DNA of 35,010 nt, from positions 1 through 35,010 of the forward strand of contig JAQYVS010000101.1 in the NCBI GenBank assembly GCA_030145365.1. Reading direction: 5' to 3'. Below, piece after piece: positions 17,901 to 26,489 of the stretch; the stretch's first letter is position 1, and the number at the start of each line of letters is the position of its first letter. Source of the stretch: Desulfofustis sp. Lineage in GTDB: Bacteria > Desulfobacterota > Desulfobulbia > Desulfobulbales > Desulfocapsaceae. The translations under genes were made by a program, and so were the position numbers. The notes beneath the pieces were generated by a model. It saw only the letters and a program-made list of their open reading frames with translations. It did no database searches and had not been told where the DNA came from.

Positions 17901-20086
17901 TCCTTATCCTTGGTGGCAAGTGAGCGGCCTTTATTGAGATGCGTGACGATATCGTAGATTTTATCGCTTCTGGTTTTATCGGATAAGGTTCGCAGCATAG
18001 CCTGACCTATCCGCCAATGGAGATGGGGGTGGTCTTGAACTGGAATCAACAGATACGTTGCTTTATGAATTTGATCATGGCTAAATTGAAATGTTTTTTC
18101 ATGGCCCAACCACCTTCTGGGGGAAGTGTGCGCATCTGTCACGATTATCAGACCGTCTGCAATCGGGTCCGCCAGTTCGTTGAGAATTTCTTCCTCAGTT
18201 TTTCCGGTGATCGCTTTAAGCAGTTTCAGGCTGAAACGTTGGCCAATACAGGAAGCAGGTTTAAGCGTCGACAGTGTATTCTTGTTGTACTGGTAAAGGT
18301 GTTTAACCAGCATCTCACCAACATTGGACATAACCTTTGCGGTTTCCAGGTATTCAAGATCAATTGTCCATTTGGAATTGCTGTGATCAAAGGTGAGATG
18401 TCTGGTTTTGTATAATTTACGAAGCAGCTGTTTCAGAAAGAAAGGATTTCCTGCAGTTTTGTTCAGGCATAGCTCCGAGGCCAGGGATGTGGATTCGAAT
18501 GAACTGCCAAGAAATTCGCTTAATAGTGATGAAATATCACCTCTGGTCAATGAAGCCAGGTTTAGTGTCTGTGTAGCGGTTGTTTCTCCGGGTTTGAGTT
18601 TTTGTTCATATGCGGCCAGGCGCTCTAAGGTGCTCCCCGGTATACAGCCGATAAAAAGGCCAATCGAAGATGTTCCAATCAATTCGGAGATGAGTTCCTG
18701 CGACTCCTGATCGGCCCAATGCAAATCATCTATGAAAAACACCAGAGTGGAAAGCTGATCGGCGAATGCAGTTATGAAACTTTGAAGAAGGTGTCCGAAT
18801 CCATCTGTCTTTACTCCAGTGTAGCCTGCAACCTGTTTCTGTTTTCCGATGATCAGTTCCATCTCTGGAATGACGTTAACTATATCGTATGCCCGGTTGC
18901 CCATGGACTTCAAAAAAACGCCTTGCCAGCGGCTGATTTCTTCGTTGTTTGATAGAAGAAGCCTTCTGGCCAAATCCTGGAGGCCATCGATGACTGCATT
19001 GTAGGGAATGATATTGTTTTTCTGCGCCGTACTGCGCAAAACAGTCCCACCGTCAGCTTCTATGAACGCAAGAACCTCATTGACCAGCGAGGTCTTTCCT
19101 ATTCCCGCTTCTCCGGTAATCAGAAAAATCTGCTGACCACCTTTTTTTACTTTGTCGTAGGTATCAAGAATCGCCGCCCGTTCTGCCCCTCTTCCACAAA
19201 ATGATTCGGGAAGCGGCAGGTCAAGATGATCTTTTTGTCCTATTGGAAAATCAACGATTGACCGTGTGTCTTTCATCTCGATCAGGCATCTCATCAGATC
19301 AGAGGTGAGTCCGCTACTGCTCTGATATCGTTTTTCAGTAGACTTATCCAATAGTTTCAGGATTATTCTAGAGATACTGACAGGGATTGTTGCATCGAGT
19401 TCATGGGGTGGGACCACTGTGCGGGCCAAATGACTGTGCATCTGTTCAACCGGATCGTCAGTTGAGAAAGGTACCGATCCCAAGAGTAATTGATACAGGG
19501 TCGCCCCTAGTGAGTAGAAGTCGCTTCGATAATCCAGTGCCTGATTGAGCCTACCCGTCTGTTCCGGCGAAATGTAGGGTAATGATTCTTCAGGTAGTTG
19601 GTTTACTGAATAAAGAGAGGAAACCTTTTCAGCGGATGAGGCAAGGCTGAAATCAATCAGCTTGATCCGTCCAGTATTCGGTCGGTAAAGGATATTGGCA
19701 GGATTGAGATTATTATAGATAATCTGCTGGGTGTGGATAGCCTGCAGGGCACTAGTTAATTGCACGCCGATGTCAAGGAACCAGACAAGGTCGTGTGCTC
19801 CCCGACCGTTTTCTTCGGTAAGATCACTACTGTTGAAATCCTCGAGAATCAGCGCCAAGCTGCGATTATGGGGCTCGAGACCAATGGGAGATACGATCTT
19901 ATTGTGACGGAAAAGGCTGTATATCTCGTATTCGTGTCTGATTCGATCAAGATCGGAAGAAGAAGGGTGGGTTTGTCTCGGCAGCTTCAATGCAGCCGTT
20001 TCTCCTGTTTTCTTCGATCCGCGGTATACGATCGAACGCTGAGATTCACTCAGTTTTTCGGTTATGCTGTATCCGCAGATTTCCAT
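14825..20086 (-). CDS. Giant multidomain signalling protein: Ser/Thr kinase-like domain - AAA ATPase - helical repeats - GAF - HisKA - HATPase_c (HstK-like multi-kinase family)
   Basis: 1753 aa; kinase-like IDFSLAS and SPEQTGRLNQALDYRSDFYSLG; Walker A GEAGIGKTS, Walker B FFIDDLHWAD; GAF KGCLLLD; AHEFGNPLIGI; DTGHGI; GTGLGLAI. Confidence 0.93.
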   Translation of the reverse strand: MEICGYSITEKLSESQRSIVYRGSKKTGETAALKLPRQTHPSSSDLDRIRHEYEIYSLFRHNKIVSPIGLEPHNRSLALILEDFNSSDLTEENGRGAHDLVWFLDIGVQLTSALQAIHTQQIIYNNLNPANILYRPNTGRIKLIDFSLASSAEKVSSLYSVNQLPEESLPYISPEQTGRLNQALDYRSDFYSLGATLYQLLLGSVPFSTDDPVEQMHSHLARTVVPPHELDATIPVSISRIILKLLDKSTEKRYQSSSGLTSDLMRCLIEMKDTRSIVDFPIGQKDHLDLPLPESFCGRGAERAAILDTYDKVKKGGQQIFLITGEAGIGKTSLVNEVLAFIEADGGTVLRSTAQKNNIIPYNAVIDGLQDLARRLLLSNNEEISRWQGVFLKSMGNRAYDIVNVIPEMELIIGKQKQVAGYTGVKTDGFGHLLQSFITAFADQLSTLVFFIDDLHWADQESQELISELIGTSSIGLFIGCIPGSTLERLAAYEQKLKPGETTATQTLNLASLTRGDISSLLSEFLGSSFESTSLASELCLNKTAGNPFFLKQLLRKLYKTRHLTFDHSNSKWTIDLEYLETAKVMSNVGEMLVKHLYQYNKNTLSTLKPASCIGQRFSLKLLKAITGKTEEEILNELADPIADGLIIVTDAHTSPRRWLGHEKTFQFSHDQIHKATYLLIPVQDHPHLHWRIGQAMLRTLSDKTRSDKIYDIVTHLNKGRSLATKDKDRFELAELNLLLAKKAGTSAGSDYHYQFAQTAVGLLSDETDWENRYALTLAVHTELLKAASYKNISEETELIFAEINNKAQSILDKTPACLIRIQSYKSANRLNDVILTGREVLSKLGVKIPNYPTKTSARRAMLCLKFMLQGKKATDLTHLPEMTDPHQRAVMDILLEMVSAAYYTRQNLLPIISHQIIQKWFKYGSHKAIGIMGYTIYSFLLCGLNGTNIDRGYELGQLVLGIQKQNRYKSSAITIFLINNLVVHWKKHLNSTLAPLIKSFHLSKDIGNRELAASSAYNYCVRLFFLGQNLTNLELELMRQHDTIAALKQQIPLYRLMIFQQSIANLLGKNKNPSIVDGEFYDSAKLLSVHRNTRDYTTLFMFHSMSMMHAYLFGEYDMAVSQGSKALKLVNNAVASVYIPNFYFYHGLSLLGMYHSQSTLGRKTLLRKIDAGLKNMRLWASTAPENYQHKYHLLVAERNRVLNKKDEAAEHYDRAIKLAAKNGYLQEEGLIYERAAHFYFELGRLHIAKPYLNEALSCYSDWGATQLIDYITRKYSAQDFEKSQPVHHNTGFHRSSIIAEDTNRFDILSMVKASRAFIGEVELNELLKKMIAILIENSGAQKGCLLLDIENEWMLKVKAKIDGHHVEIVDYNLNDTSGELSQKIVNYVIRSQKTVVLHNAHEQGLFTSDEYVRKNRSKSILCMPVVHHGEIVCLMYLENNLTAGAFHSDKLEILKLMASQAAISIKNSMLYEELEGTVQALHAETAKRKQAQIQLLHADKLSAMGRISASIAHEFGNPLIGIKYLLDDLTNRSHLSDEDHLLIEVGLEECDRMKKLMDDLHDLHRPSSGLKSRFNLNESVKNVLLFQRKSFKNSGVSVITELADNLPDIVAIEDQITQVIVNMAINGGDAMAKQGGILSVKTTHDRNLVTLKMSDTGHGITPENQGHIFEPFFSTKEEMDGTGLGLAIAYSIVKSHGGDITFTSATSEGSTFTIHLPINASSTTDAGASDQLQLDHLPVQQLANLRRQNQNQ

Positions 20087-20225
20087 AACTTGCTTCTTGT
20101 CGACCGTATGAAGTTAACCGGATCCCCACATTGATGCGTCTTAATGATAGGCATCATACAATAAAATAATTGATAAGCGTTGTAGATTATCAAATCGATC
20201 ACTTTCTTTGTGGCATGGCAGCCAC

Positions 20226-21290
20226 TTACAGCAGGGAACAGATATAGGCTGCCGCTTGCTCGCCGCCGTTGATGGGGATCGGGGCTCTTTTTCTGTTCAA
20301 TAGGTCGGGCAGTGTGGAAAGCCAGTCTGCAGCGAAAAAACTCTGTTGATCAAGGATTGTTCCGTTCATCGTCTCAACAATGAAATTTTCAAGTATGCTT
20401 GATTCTGCAAACCGCTCTCTGGTGATACAACAGATAGGGGTGTCCGATTGCAGGCACTCGGCCACGGTTGAGTAGCCGCTCTTGCAGATAAGGAGATCAC
20501 TGGCTCTTATCAGGTCCGGATGATGCAATGAATCCGTGGAGGAAAGAAACCGTACATTAGTTCCATACCGGCCGTTCCGGGAGTGACCAGCTATAACAAA
20601 CAGGTAATCGTCGTAGTGAGCCAAACGATCGATAAACGGCAGGTCAAGCCCTATGCCGCCCATAGAAATCAGGACTATTTTTCTGTTTCCGCTGTCGATA
20701 AGCTCACGGGTTTTCTTTCTGGACATGATCCATTTTCTGGCAATGGGTAGACAGCTCAAATCACAGTCTTGTCGATTACAGACAGGTTCGGTCTGAATAC
20801 GATAATCAGCTTTTTCATAATAGGCGGCAAAGAGATCGACATATGCCAGTAATCTCTCTGGTGCTTCGGGCAGCCTGGAGTAGATCCAGTCCCAGGTAAA
20901 ATTTTCCACCAATACGGAAGGAATTCCCATCCGGTGGGCTACTTCGATGCCGAGACAGCTGATATCGCAGAGAATCAACTGACAGGAGCTGCATCGATCA
21001 GCACAGAGCTGAATCAGAGATTCTTTGAACGGTAGGAGTTTCCCCAATTTTTCCAGGGTGAGATCAAGATCTTCGGTGAAGGCGTCGCGTTGAATCAGCC
21101 CTACATCGGTGATGGTGTGGTGGTAGGTGAAGGTAATACCGGAGTTACTAAACAATGACTCCGGAACCGAAGTAAAGATTGTTGTTTTGAGATCCGGTAT
21201 TTTCTGCTGTAATGCCTGCAGCACGCCAATAGTTCTTGTTGCGTGCCCGTATCCGTGGGCCGAGACAAAGCAGGCCAGTTCGGTGTTCAT
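20226..21290 (-). CDS. GT-B-fold glycosyltransferase-like protein (MurG/GT28-like; also resembles the L-arabinokinase N-terminal region)
   Basis: N-terminal FVSAHGYGHATRTIGVLQAL; C-terminal RASDLLICKSGYSTVAECLQSDTPICCITRERFAE acceptor/donor-type motifs. Confidence 0.7.
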   Translation of the reverse strand: MNTELACFVSAHGYGHATRTIGVLQALQQKIPDLKTTIFTSVPESLFSNSGITFTYHHTITDVGLIQRDAFTEDLDLTLEKLGKLLPFKESLIQLCADRCSSCQLILCDISCLGIEVAHRMGIPSVLVENFTWDWIYSRLPEAPERLLAYVDLFAAYYEKADYRIQTEPVCNRQDCDLSCLPIARKWIMSRKKTRELIDSGNRKIVLISMGGIGLDLPFIDRLAHYDDYLFVIAGHSRNGRYGTNVRFLSSTDSLHHPDLIRASDLLICKSGYSTVAECLQSDTPICCITRERFAESSILENFIVETMNGTILDQQSFFAADWLSTLPDLLNRKRAPIPINGGEQAAAYICSLL

Positions 21291-21330
21291 CGATTCCCCT
21301 GTAGTGCAATCAGGTGAGAAGTACCATTGA

Positions 21331-21741
21331 TCAGTGCAGGTCGCGGCCGGTGGTACTCATGGCCAGATTGCAGTTTCTCACCCCCCGAAGCGAGCGGAGA
21401 CGGTCCGACAACTCATTGACAGAACCGGCTTTGCCTTTGACAATGACAACTTCCAGACAATTGTGGTGGTCCATGTGGATATGGGTGGCTGAGACGATCT
21501 GCTGGTGGTAGCCATGTTGAATTTCAGTGACTTTCTCCTGTAAATTGGGCTGGTGATGATCGTATACCATTGAAATGACGCCAATGACATCTTTGTCTGC
21601 CTGCCATTCTTCTTCGACAAACGAAGAGCGTATCAAATCGCGGATTGCCTCAGAGCGGTTAACGTACTTCTGTTGTTTGATAAATGTATCGAACTTATCA
21701 AGAAGTTTTTCGTCCAGTGATATGGTAAAGCGTTTCAGCAT
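21331..21741 (-). CDS. nikR: Nickel-responsive ribbon-helix-helix regulator NikR
   Basis: MLKRFTISLDEKLLDKFD RHH domain and ACT-like metal site SATHIHMDHHNCLEVVIVKG; ATG at 21741 preferred over the longer ORF. Confidence 0.92.
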   Translation of the reverse strand: MLKRFTISLDEKLLDKFDTFIKQQKYVNRSEAIRDLIRSSFVEEEWQADKDVIGVISMVYDHHQPNLQEKVTEIQHGYHQQIVSATHIHMDHHNCLEVVIVKGKAGSVNELSDRLRSLRGVRNCNLAMSTTGRDLH

Positions 21742-21883
21742 GGCCTTTCCCTTATGGTTTGAAAATAGCTGTTGAAACAGGATATGAACTACGTTAGCGT
21801 GCAACCTCGTTCGCGTCAACAGGTTTCGCCCGGTGGAAAAACCGGTAAAAAACGCTCCTTTAGTCAGGTTCCCAGGCAAGCCA

Positions 21884-22594
21884 ATGAAACAATTGAGTAC
21901 AACGATAGAAGTAATCGGATTTATCCGTTCCTGTTTCACCGAAAAATTCGGTATCCCCCGGCAGCCCGGTCTTGCACCTTCGGCCGTTGCCAGGCTCCAA
22001 CTGATTGAGCCATTTAACCGCAGGGAGATGGTGCGTGGCCTGGAAGCCTTCAGCCATGTCTGGGTTCAGTTTCTGTTTCATCAGGCTGTGGCCGATGGCT
22101 GGAAGGCGACGGTGCGGCCGCCGCGCCTTGGGGGTAGCCAAAGAAAAGGGATATTTGCCACCAGAAGCCCGCACAGGCCGAACTTTATCGGATTATCAGC
22201 TGTCAAGCTGGAGAAAATTACGTTCGTCGATGGCGTTATTTTGGAGTTGAGCGGTGTTGATCTGCTTGATGGCACGCCGGTGCTCGATATCAAGCCCTAC
22301 CTGGTCAGTGGTGATCGGATAGAAGATGCAAATGATGGCTGGGTACCGCAAAAATCTGTAGACTTTACGGTGAGGTTTGTAAAAGAGGCGGCAATGTTTT
22401 GTGAAAGATATCAAGAGAATACCGGCAATTGCCTCAGCGCTCTGATTAGAGAAGTGTTAGTGCAAGATCCACGTCCTTCGAGCCAGCGGGAACATAAGGA
22501 TGAGTTCGGTATGCTGCTTTTTGGTGTTAATGTTCGCTGGCGAATCGAAAATGATATCTGTACAGTGCTTTCCTGTGAGCAAAAGCTTAGTTGA
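21884..22594 (+). CDS. trmO: tRNA (N6-threonylcarbamoyladenosine) methyltransferase TrmO (TsaA/YaeB family)
   Basis: VIGFIRSCFTEKFGIPRQPGL, FSHVWVQFLFH, ATRSPHRPNFIGLS, DLLDGTPVLDIKPY. Confidence 0.92.
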   Translation: MKQLSTTIEVIGFIRSCFTEKFGIPRQPGLAPSAVARLQLIEPFNRREMVRGLEAFSHVWVQFLFHQAVADGWKATVRPPRLGGSQRKGIFATRSPHRPNFIGLSAVKLEKITFVDGVILELSGVDLLDGTPVLDIKPYLVSGDRIEDANDGWVPQKSVDFTVRFVKEAAMFCERYQENTGNCLSALIREVLVQDPRPSSQREHKDEFGMLLFGVNVRWRIENDICTVLSCEQKLS

Positions 22595-22602
22595 GCGGGC
22601 GA

Positions 22603-23178
22603 TCACTCTGAGCCGAGAACACAATAGACCCGGCCGCCAATCATGTACTGGGCGGTAACGATATCGTAATGGAGGCTGCCCCCGGTAATCTCCGCCTGGT
22701 TACTGACCATTTTGGTTTTACCGGGTGAGTCGATGATTCGTTCGTCATCATAATAGTGCAACAATTCTGAATAGAGCTGTTGATTCTGGAAGACCCGGTT
22801 AACAACTACGTTGTCAGATAAAACAAGGTGGCGTGTTTTTTTATTGTAAATGCCTGCATTGGCACGGACATTTATCAGCTCTCCCTGTTCGTCGAACAGA
22901 TCTGCATCCACCAGGGTCAAAATAAATTCGTCCGGTTTCTCGCTGGTTAAAGCCTGCTTGGCTCTGATTTCGGCCGTTTTCCGTTCTTCCTGGTTCTGGG
23001 TGATCATCACTTTTTGCATGACGAAATTGTGATGGTCCTGATTCCCGGCTAAAGAATTGTACTCCAGGCTCCCCCGTGGTTGTAGAAACAAGCTGACCGG
23101 TATACGCCAGAAGGGAAAGGTGACGATAAGCAATGCTGGAATAAGCCAAAGCAGATTTCGACGATTGAGCGTCAACAT
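22603..23178 (-). CDS. lptC: LPS export system periplasmic/membrane protein LptC
   Basis: N-terminal TM anchor, OstA-like beta-repeat features (ADLFDEQGELINVRANAGIYNKKTRHLVLSDNV), position after kdsA-kdsC. Confidence 0.8.
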   Translation of the reverse strand: MLTLNRRNLLWLIPALLIVTFPFWRIPVSLFLQPRGSLEYNSLAGNQDHHNFVMQKVMITQNQEERKTAEIRAKQALTSEKPDEFILTLVDADLFDEQGELINVRANAGIYNKKTRHLVLSDNVVVNRVFQNQQLYSELLHYYDDERIIDSPGKTKMVSNQAEITGGSLHYDIVTAQYMIGGRVYCVLGSE

Positions 23179-23810
23179 AAAAACTCTTGCAGCAACGAGT
23201 CCTGAACCCCTTTGGCCCGAACCAGAAGGTCGCAGACCTGTCTTACGGCACCAAAGCCGCCAGAACGATCGGTAACCATGTGGCAGATTCCTTTAACTTC
23301 ACTAACTGCATTAGCAGGGCAGGCGGCAAGACCGACCCGGCTCAGCAGACCAAGATCTATCCAGTCATCACCCATGTAACAGACCTGGTAAGGTTTCAGA
23401 CCAGCCTGTGCAATGATCGTTTTGAAGGCTTCATATTTGTTTCCACCACCCTGACTGATATATTTCATCGTCAGTTCCTCAGCTCGCCGCTGGACAAGGT
23501 TTGAGCTGCGGGCGGTGATGATGCCAACATCAATCTTGCACCTCTGCACCAGTCTGATACCAAGGCCGTCCTGGGTATTAAAGGCCTTAGCCTCAATACC
23601 GTCCTCAGTGTAAAGAAGAGAGCCGTCGGTCAAAACACCGTCTACGTCAAGCAGCAGCAAGCGAATGGGTTCGGCCTTGGCAAGCAGCAGCCGCTCTTCA
23701 TCACTCGGTTTCTCCTGCATCCGTTCCCGCACACGGGTCCGATAGCCTTCCAGGATTTCACAATCTGACGGATGCGATCCGTTTGAGCAGGATGAGGTTG
23801 AATCACTCAT
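23172..23810 (-). CDS. kdsC: 3-deoxy-D-manno-octulosonate 8-phosphate phosphatase KdsC
   Basis: HAD motif LLLDVDGVLTDGSL, TARSSNLVQRRAEEL, YMGDDWIDLGLL. Confidence 0.92.
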   Translation of the reverse strand: MSDSTSSCSNGSHPSDCEILEGYRTRVRERMQEKPSDEERLLLAKAEPIRLLLLDVDGVLTDGSLLYTEDGIEAKAFNTQDGLGIRLVQRCKIDVGIITARSSNLVQRRAEELTMKYISQGGGNKYEAFKTIIAQAGLKPYQVCYMGDDWIDLGLLSRVGLAACPANAVSEVKGICHMVTDRSGGFGAVRQVCDLLVRAKGVQDSLLQEFLC

Positions 23811-23824
23811 GGCTATAGTCTGTT

Positions 23825-24661
23825 TTATGATAAGCTTGTGCGAATTGAGACAAGCTGATTCAGGATTGTCTCAATTTCAGCAAGGGCAATGGAGTTTGGG
23901 CCGTCGCACAACGCCTTGTCCGGGGCCGGATGCACTTCCATAAAGAGTCCGTCTATGCCTGCTGCAACTGCTGCCCTGGAGAGCGGGGCAATAAATTCCC
24001 GTTGCCCCCCCGACGATCCTCCAGCTCCTCCCGGAAGCTGCACCGAGTGGGTTGCATCGTATATGACCGGGCAGTCGAAACTGTGCATCACCGAAAAGGA
24101 GCGCATATCAACAACCAGATTGTTATAGCCAAAGCTGGCTCCCCGCTCAACGAGCATCACCTGGCTCGTACCTCCGCTGCGGACTTTATCCACCGCATTT
24201 TTCATATCCCAGGGTGAGACAAATTGACCTTTTTTCAAGTTAATTGGTTTACCGGTCCTGGAAACGGCGGTAAGTAGATCGGTTTGCCTGCATAAAAAGG
24301 CAGGGATCTGGATAATGTCCAGAACATCGGCAACCATTTCGGCTTGATTGGGTTCATGGATATCTGAGATTACCGGGACATCCAGCTCTTCTCTGATCCG
24401 TCCGAGAATCTCCAATCCTTTATCCAGGCCGGGACCCCGAAAAGAGGTTAAGGAGGTGCGATTGGCCTTATCAAATGACGCCTTGAATATGTAGGAAATG
24501 TTCAGCTTGCTGCAGATTTCCTGCATGGTTCCGGCAACCTGCCGGGCCAATTCCTCCGATTCGAGCACACAGGGGCCGGCGATCAATAAAAGGGGCTGGT
24601 CGTTTCCAACCAAGATCTTGGAACCATCGGGACAGCCAACCGATACGGGGGTAATACTCAT
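23825..24661 (-). CDS. kdsA: 3-deoxy-8-phosphooctulonate synthase KdsA
   Basis: [45 protein letters not shown]. Confidence 0.96.
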   Translation of the reverse strand: MSITPVSVGCPDGSKILVGNDQPLLLIAGPCVLESEELARQVAGTMQEICSKLNISYIFKASFDKANRTSLTSFRGPGLDKGLEILGRIREELDVPVISDIHEPNQAEMVADVLDIIQIPAFLCRQTDLLTAVSRTGKPINLKKGQFVSPWDMKNAVDKVRSGGTSQVMLVERGASFGYNNLVVDMRSFSVMHSFDCPVIYDATHSVQLPGGAGGSSGGQREFIAPLSRAAVAAGIDGLFMEVHPAPDKALCDGPNSIALAEIETILNQLVSIRTSLS

Positions 24662-26319
24662 CTATTATTCTGGTTGTAAGTAAGTGCTGCTTTAATGAAG
24701 TCTTTAAACAGCGGGTGAGGCCTCATGGGCTTGGATTTGAATTCAGGGTGAAACTGACAGCCAAGAAACCAGGGATGATCTGCCAGTTCAACTATCTCGA
24801 CCAAATTGTTATCGGGAGATGTGCCGGAAACGACTAAGCCGCCGGATTCCAGCTGTTCACGATAGGCGTTGTTGAATTCATAACGATGCCGGTGTCTTTC
24901 GGATATCTCTTCGGTTTTGTAGGCAACCGAGGCCAGGGTATCGGGAATTAAGGTGCAGGGGTAGGCTCCAAGACGCAGGGTGCCTCCCATATCTGAATTC
25001 TCGTCACGCACCTGGACTTTATCGTTACGGTAATCATACCATTCCTTGCACAGATAAATCACCGGATCGGGGGTTGCTGGATCAAGTTCGGAAGAATGAG
25101 CTGTCCTAATACCGACCACCAAGCGGCTGTATTCAACAACTGCCAGCTGCATACCAAGACATATTCCGAAGAACGGAATCTTGTTTTCCCGGGCAAAGGT
25201 GATGGCGGAGATTTTACCTTCTGCACCGCGCTTGCCAAAACCACCCGGAACGAGTATCCCATCGCAGCCTTCCAGCAACTCGGCAGGGTTACCGGTTTCC
25301 AGTTCTTCAGCGTTCAGATAGCGTAGCTCTACCTTGCTCAGGTTGGAGATTCCTCCATGAATCAGAGCCTCGTGTAAACTCTTGTAGGACTCTGTCAAAT
25401 CGACATATTTACCGGTGATGGCGATAGTCACCTTATGCTTCGGGTTTTTCAGGTTTTTTACCAGATTCTGCCACGGCTTGATATTGGGTTGACCTGTCCA
25501 GACGTTGAGCAGCTCAAGAATTTTATTGTCGAGTCCTTCTTTATGCAGGTTTAACGGTACTTCGTAAATGGAATCAACGTCACGGGCGGTAACTACTGCA
25601 TCTTGAGGCACACTGCAAAACAGGGAAATCTTTGCTTTCAGCTCAGATGTAAGTGGGACCTCACTTCGACAGACCAGAATATCTGGCTGAATACCGTCTG
25701 CCCGAAGTTCTTTGACGGAGTGCTGGGTGGGTTTGGTCTTTACTTCACCGGCGGTTTTTATATAGGGCACCAGTGTGAGGTGGATAAACAGTGAGTATTC
25801 TTTGCCGAGATCTCCCCGAAGTTGTCTGATTGCTTCCACAAAGGGCAGGCCTTCAATATCGCCGATGGTTCCGCCAATTTCAATGATAGCGATATCGACA
25901 CTGCCATCCAACTGGAGTACAGCTGCCTTGATTTCATCCGTAATATGGGGGATGACCTGAACGGTCCCGCCGAGATACTCGCCCCTCCGTTCTTTTGTTA
26001 TGACCGAATAGTAAATTCGGCCAGAGGTATAATTGTTAATCTGGGTCATGACAGCATCGGTATAGCGCTCGTAATGACCCATATCAAGATCGGTTTCGGC
26101 ACCATCATCGGTAACGTATACTTCGCCATGCTGAAACGGGTTCATGGTGCCTGGATCGACATTGATATAGGGATCAAGCTTCTGGAATGTGACGGTTAAC
26201 CCCCGACATTCAAGCAGTGCCCCGATTGATGCGGCGGTAAGCCCTTTGCCGAGGGAGGAAAGAACACCACCGGTGATAAATATAAACTTAGTTCTTTTGG
26301 TATTGCTTGCTGTTTTCAT
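24658..26319 (-). CDS. pyrG: CTP synthase
   Basis: [26 protein letters not shown]; glutamine amidotransferase [20 protein letters not shown] at 26319 ([14 protein letters not shown]); 4-nt overlap with kdsA. Confidence 0.97.
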   Translation of the reverse strand: MKTASNTKRTKFIFITGGVLSSLGKGLTAASIGALLECRGLTVTFQKLDPYINVDPGTMNPFQHGEVYVTDDGAETDLDMGHYERYTDAVMTQINNYTSGRIYYSVITKERRGEYLGGTVQVIPHITDEIKAAVLQLDGSVDIAIIEIGGTIGDIEGLPFVEAIRQLRGDLGKEYSLFIHLTLVPYIKTAGEVKTKPTQHSVKELRADGIQPDILVCRSEVPLTSELKAKISLFCSVPQDAVVTARDVDSIYEVPLNLHKEGLDNKILELLNVWTGQPNIKPWQNLVKNLKNPKHKVTIAITGKYVDLTESYKSLHEALIHGGISNLSKVELRYLNAEELETGNPAELLEGCDGILVPGGFGKRGAEGKISAITFARENKIPFFGICLGMQLAVVEYSRLVVGIRTAHSSELDPATPDPVIYLCKEWYDYRNDKVQVRDENSDMGGTLRLGAYPCTLIPDTLASVAYKTEEISERHRHRYEFNNAYREQLESGGLVVSGTSPDNNLVEIVELADHPWFLGCQFHPEFKSKPMRPHPLFKDFIKAALTYNQNNR

Positions 26320-26410
26320 GCGGGGGCCCCATGGGAGAAAGTTATGTCCGGTCTTTTTATACACCTTATTTCTACCGGTGGCAACCGCCCATCGGGCCAA
26401 AGTAAGATCG

Positions 26411-26440
26411 AAGGGCTCAGCCCTTGTAACTCTTTACAAG
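26411..26440. promoter_or_regulatory. Two overlapping inverted repeats in the divergent pyrG/msrAB promoter region
   Basis: AAGGGCT-C-AGCCCTT (26411-26425) and CTTGTAA-CTCT-TTACAAG (26423-26440); TATACT at 26445-26450 just downstream on the + strand. Confidence 0.5.
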
Positions 26441-26489
26441 CATGTATACTTTTAAGTGAAATAAGAATCATTCCCAAGAGGGATCTATT

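Noticed and set aside
21793-21820. Possible NikR operator (GTTAGCG...CGCGTCAAC) between nikR and trmO
   Set aside because: The half-sites match at only about half of the positions and do not resemble the GTATGA-N16-TCATAC consensus.
26320-26400. N-terminal extension of the pyrG ORF ([16 protein letters not shown]...)
   Set aside because: Not part of the conserved CTP synthase start; the ATG at 26319 gives the expected N-terminus.
26424-26439. Rex operator call for TTGTAACTCTTTACAA
   Set aside because: Shorter than the usual Rex dyad and missing its characteristic inner bases; kept only as an unassigned dyad.
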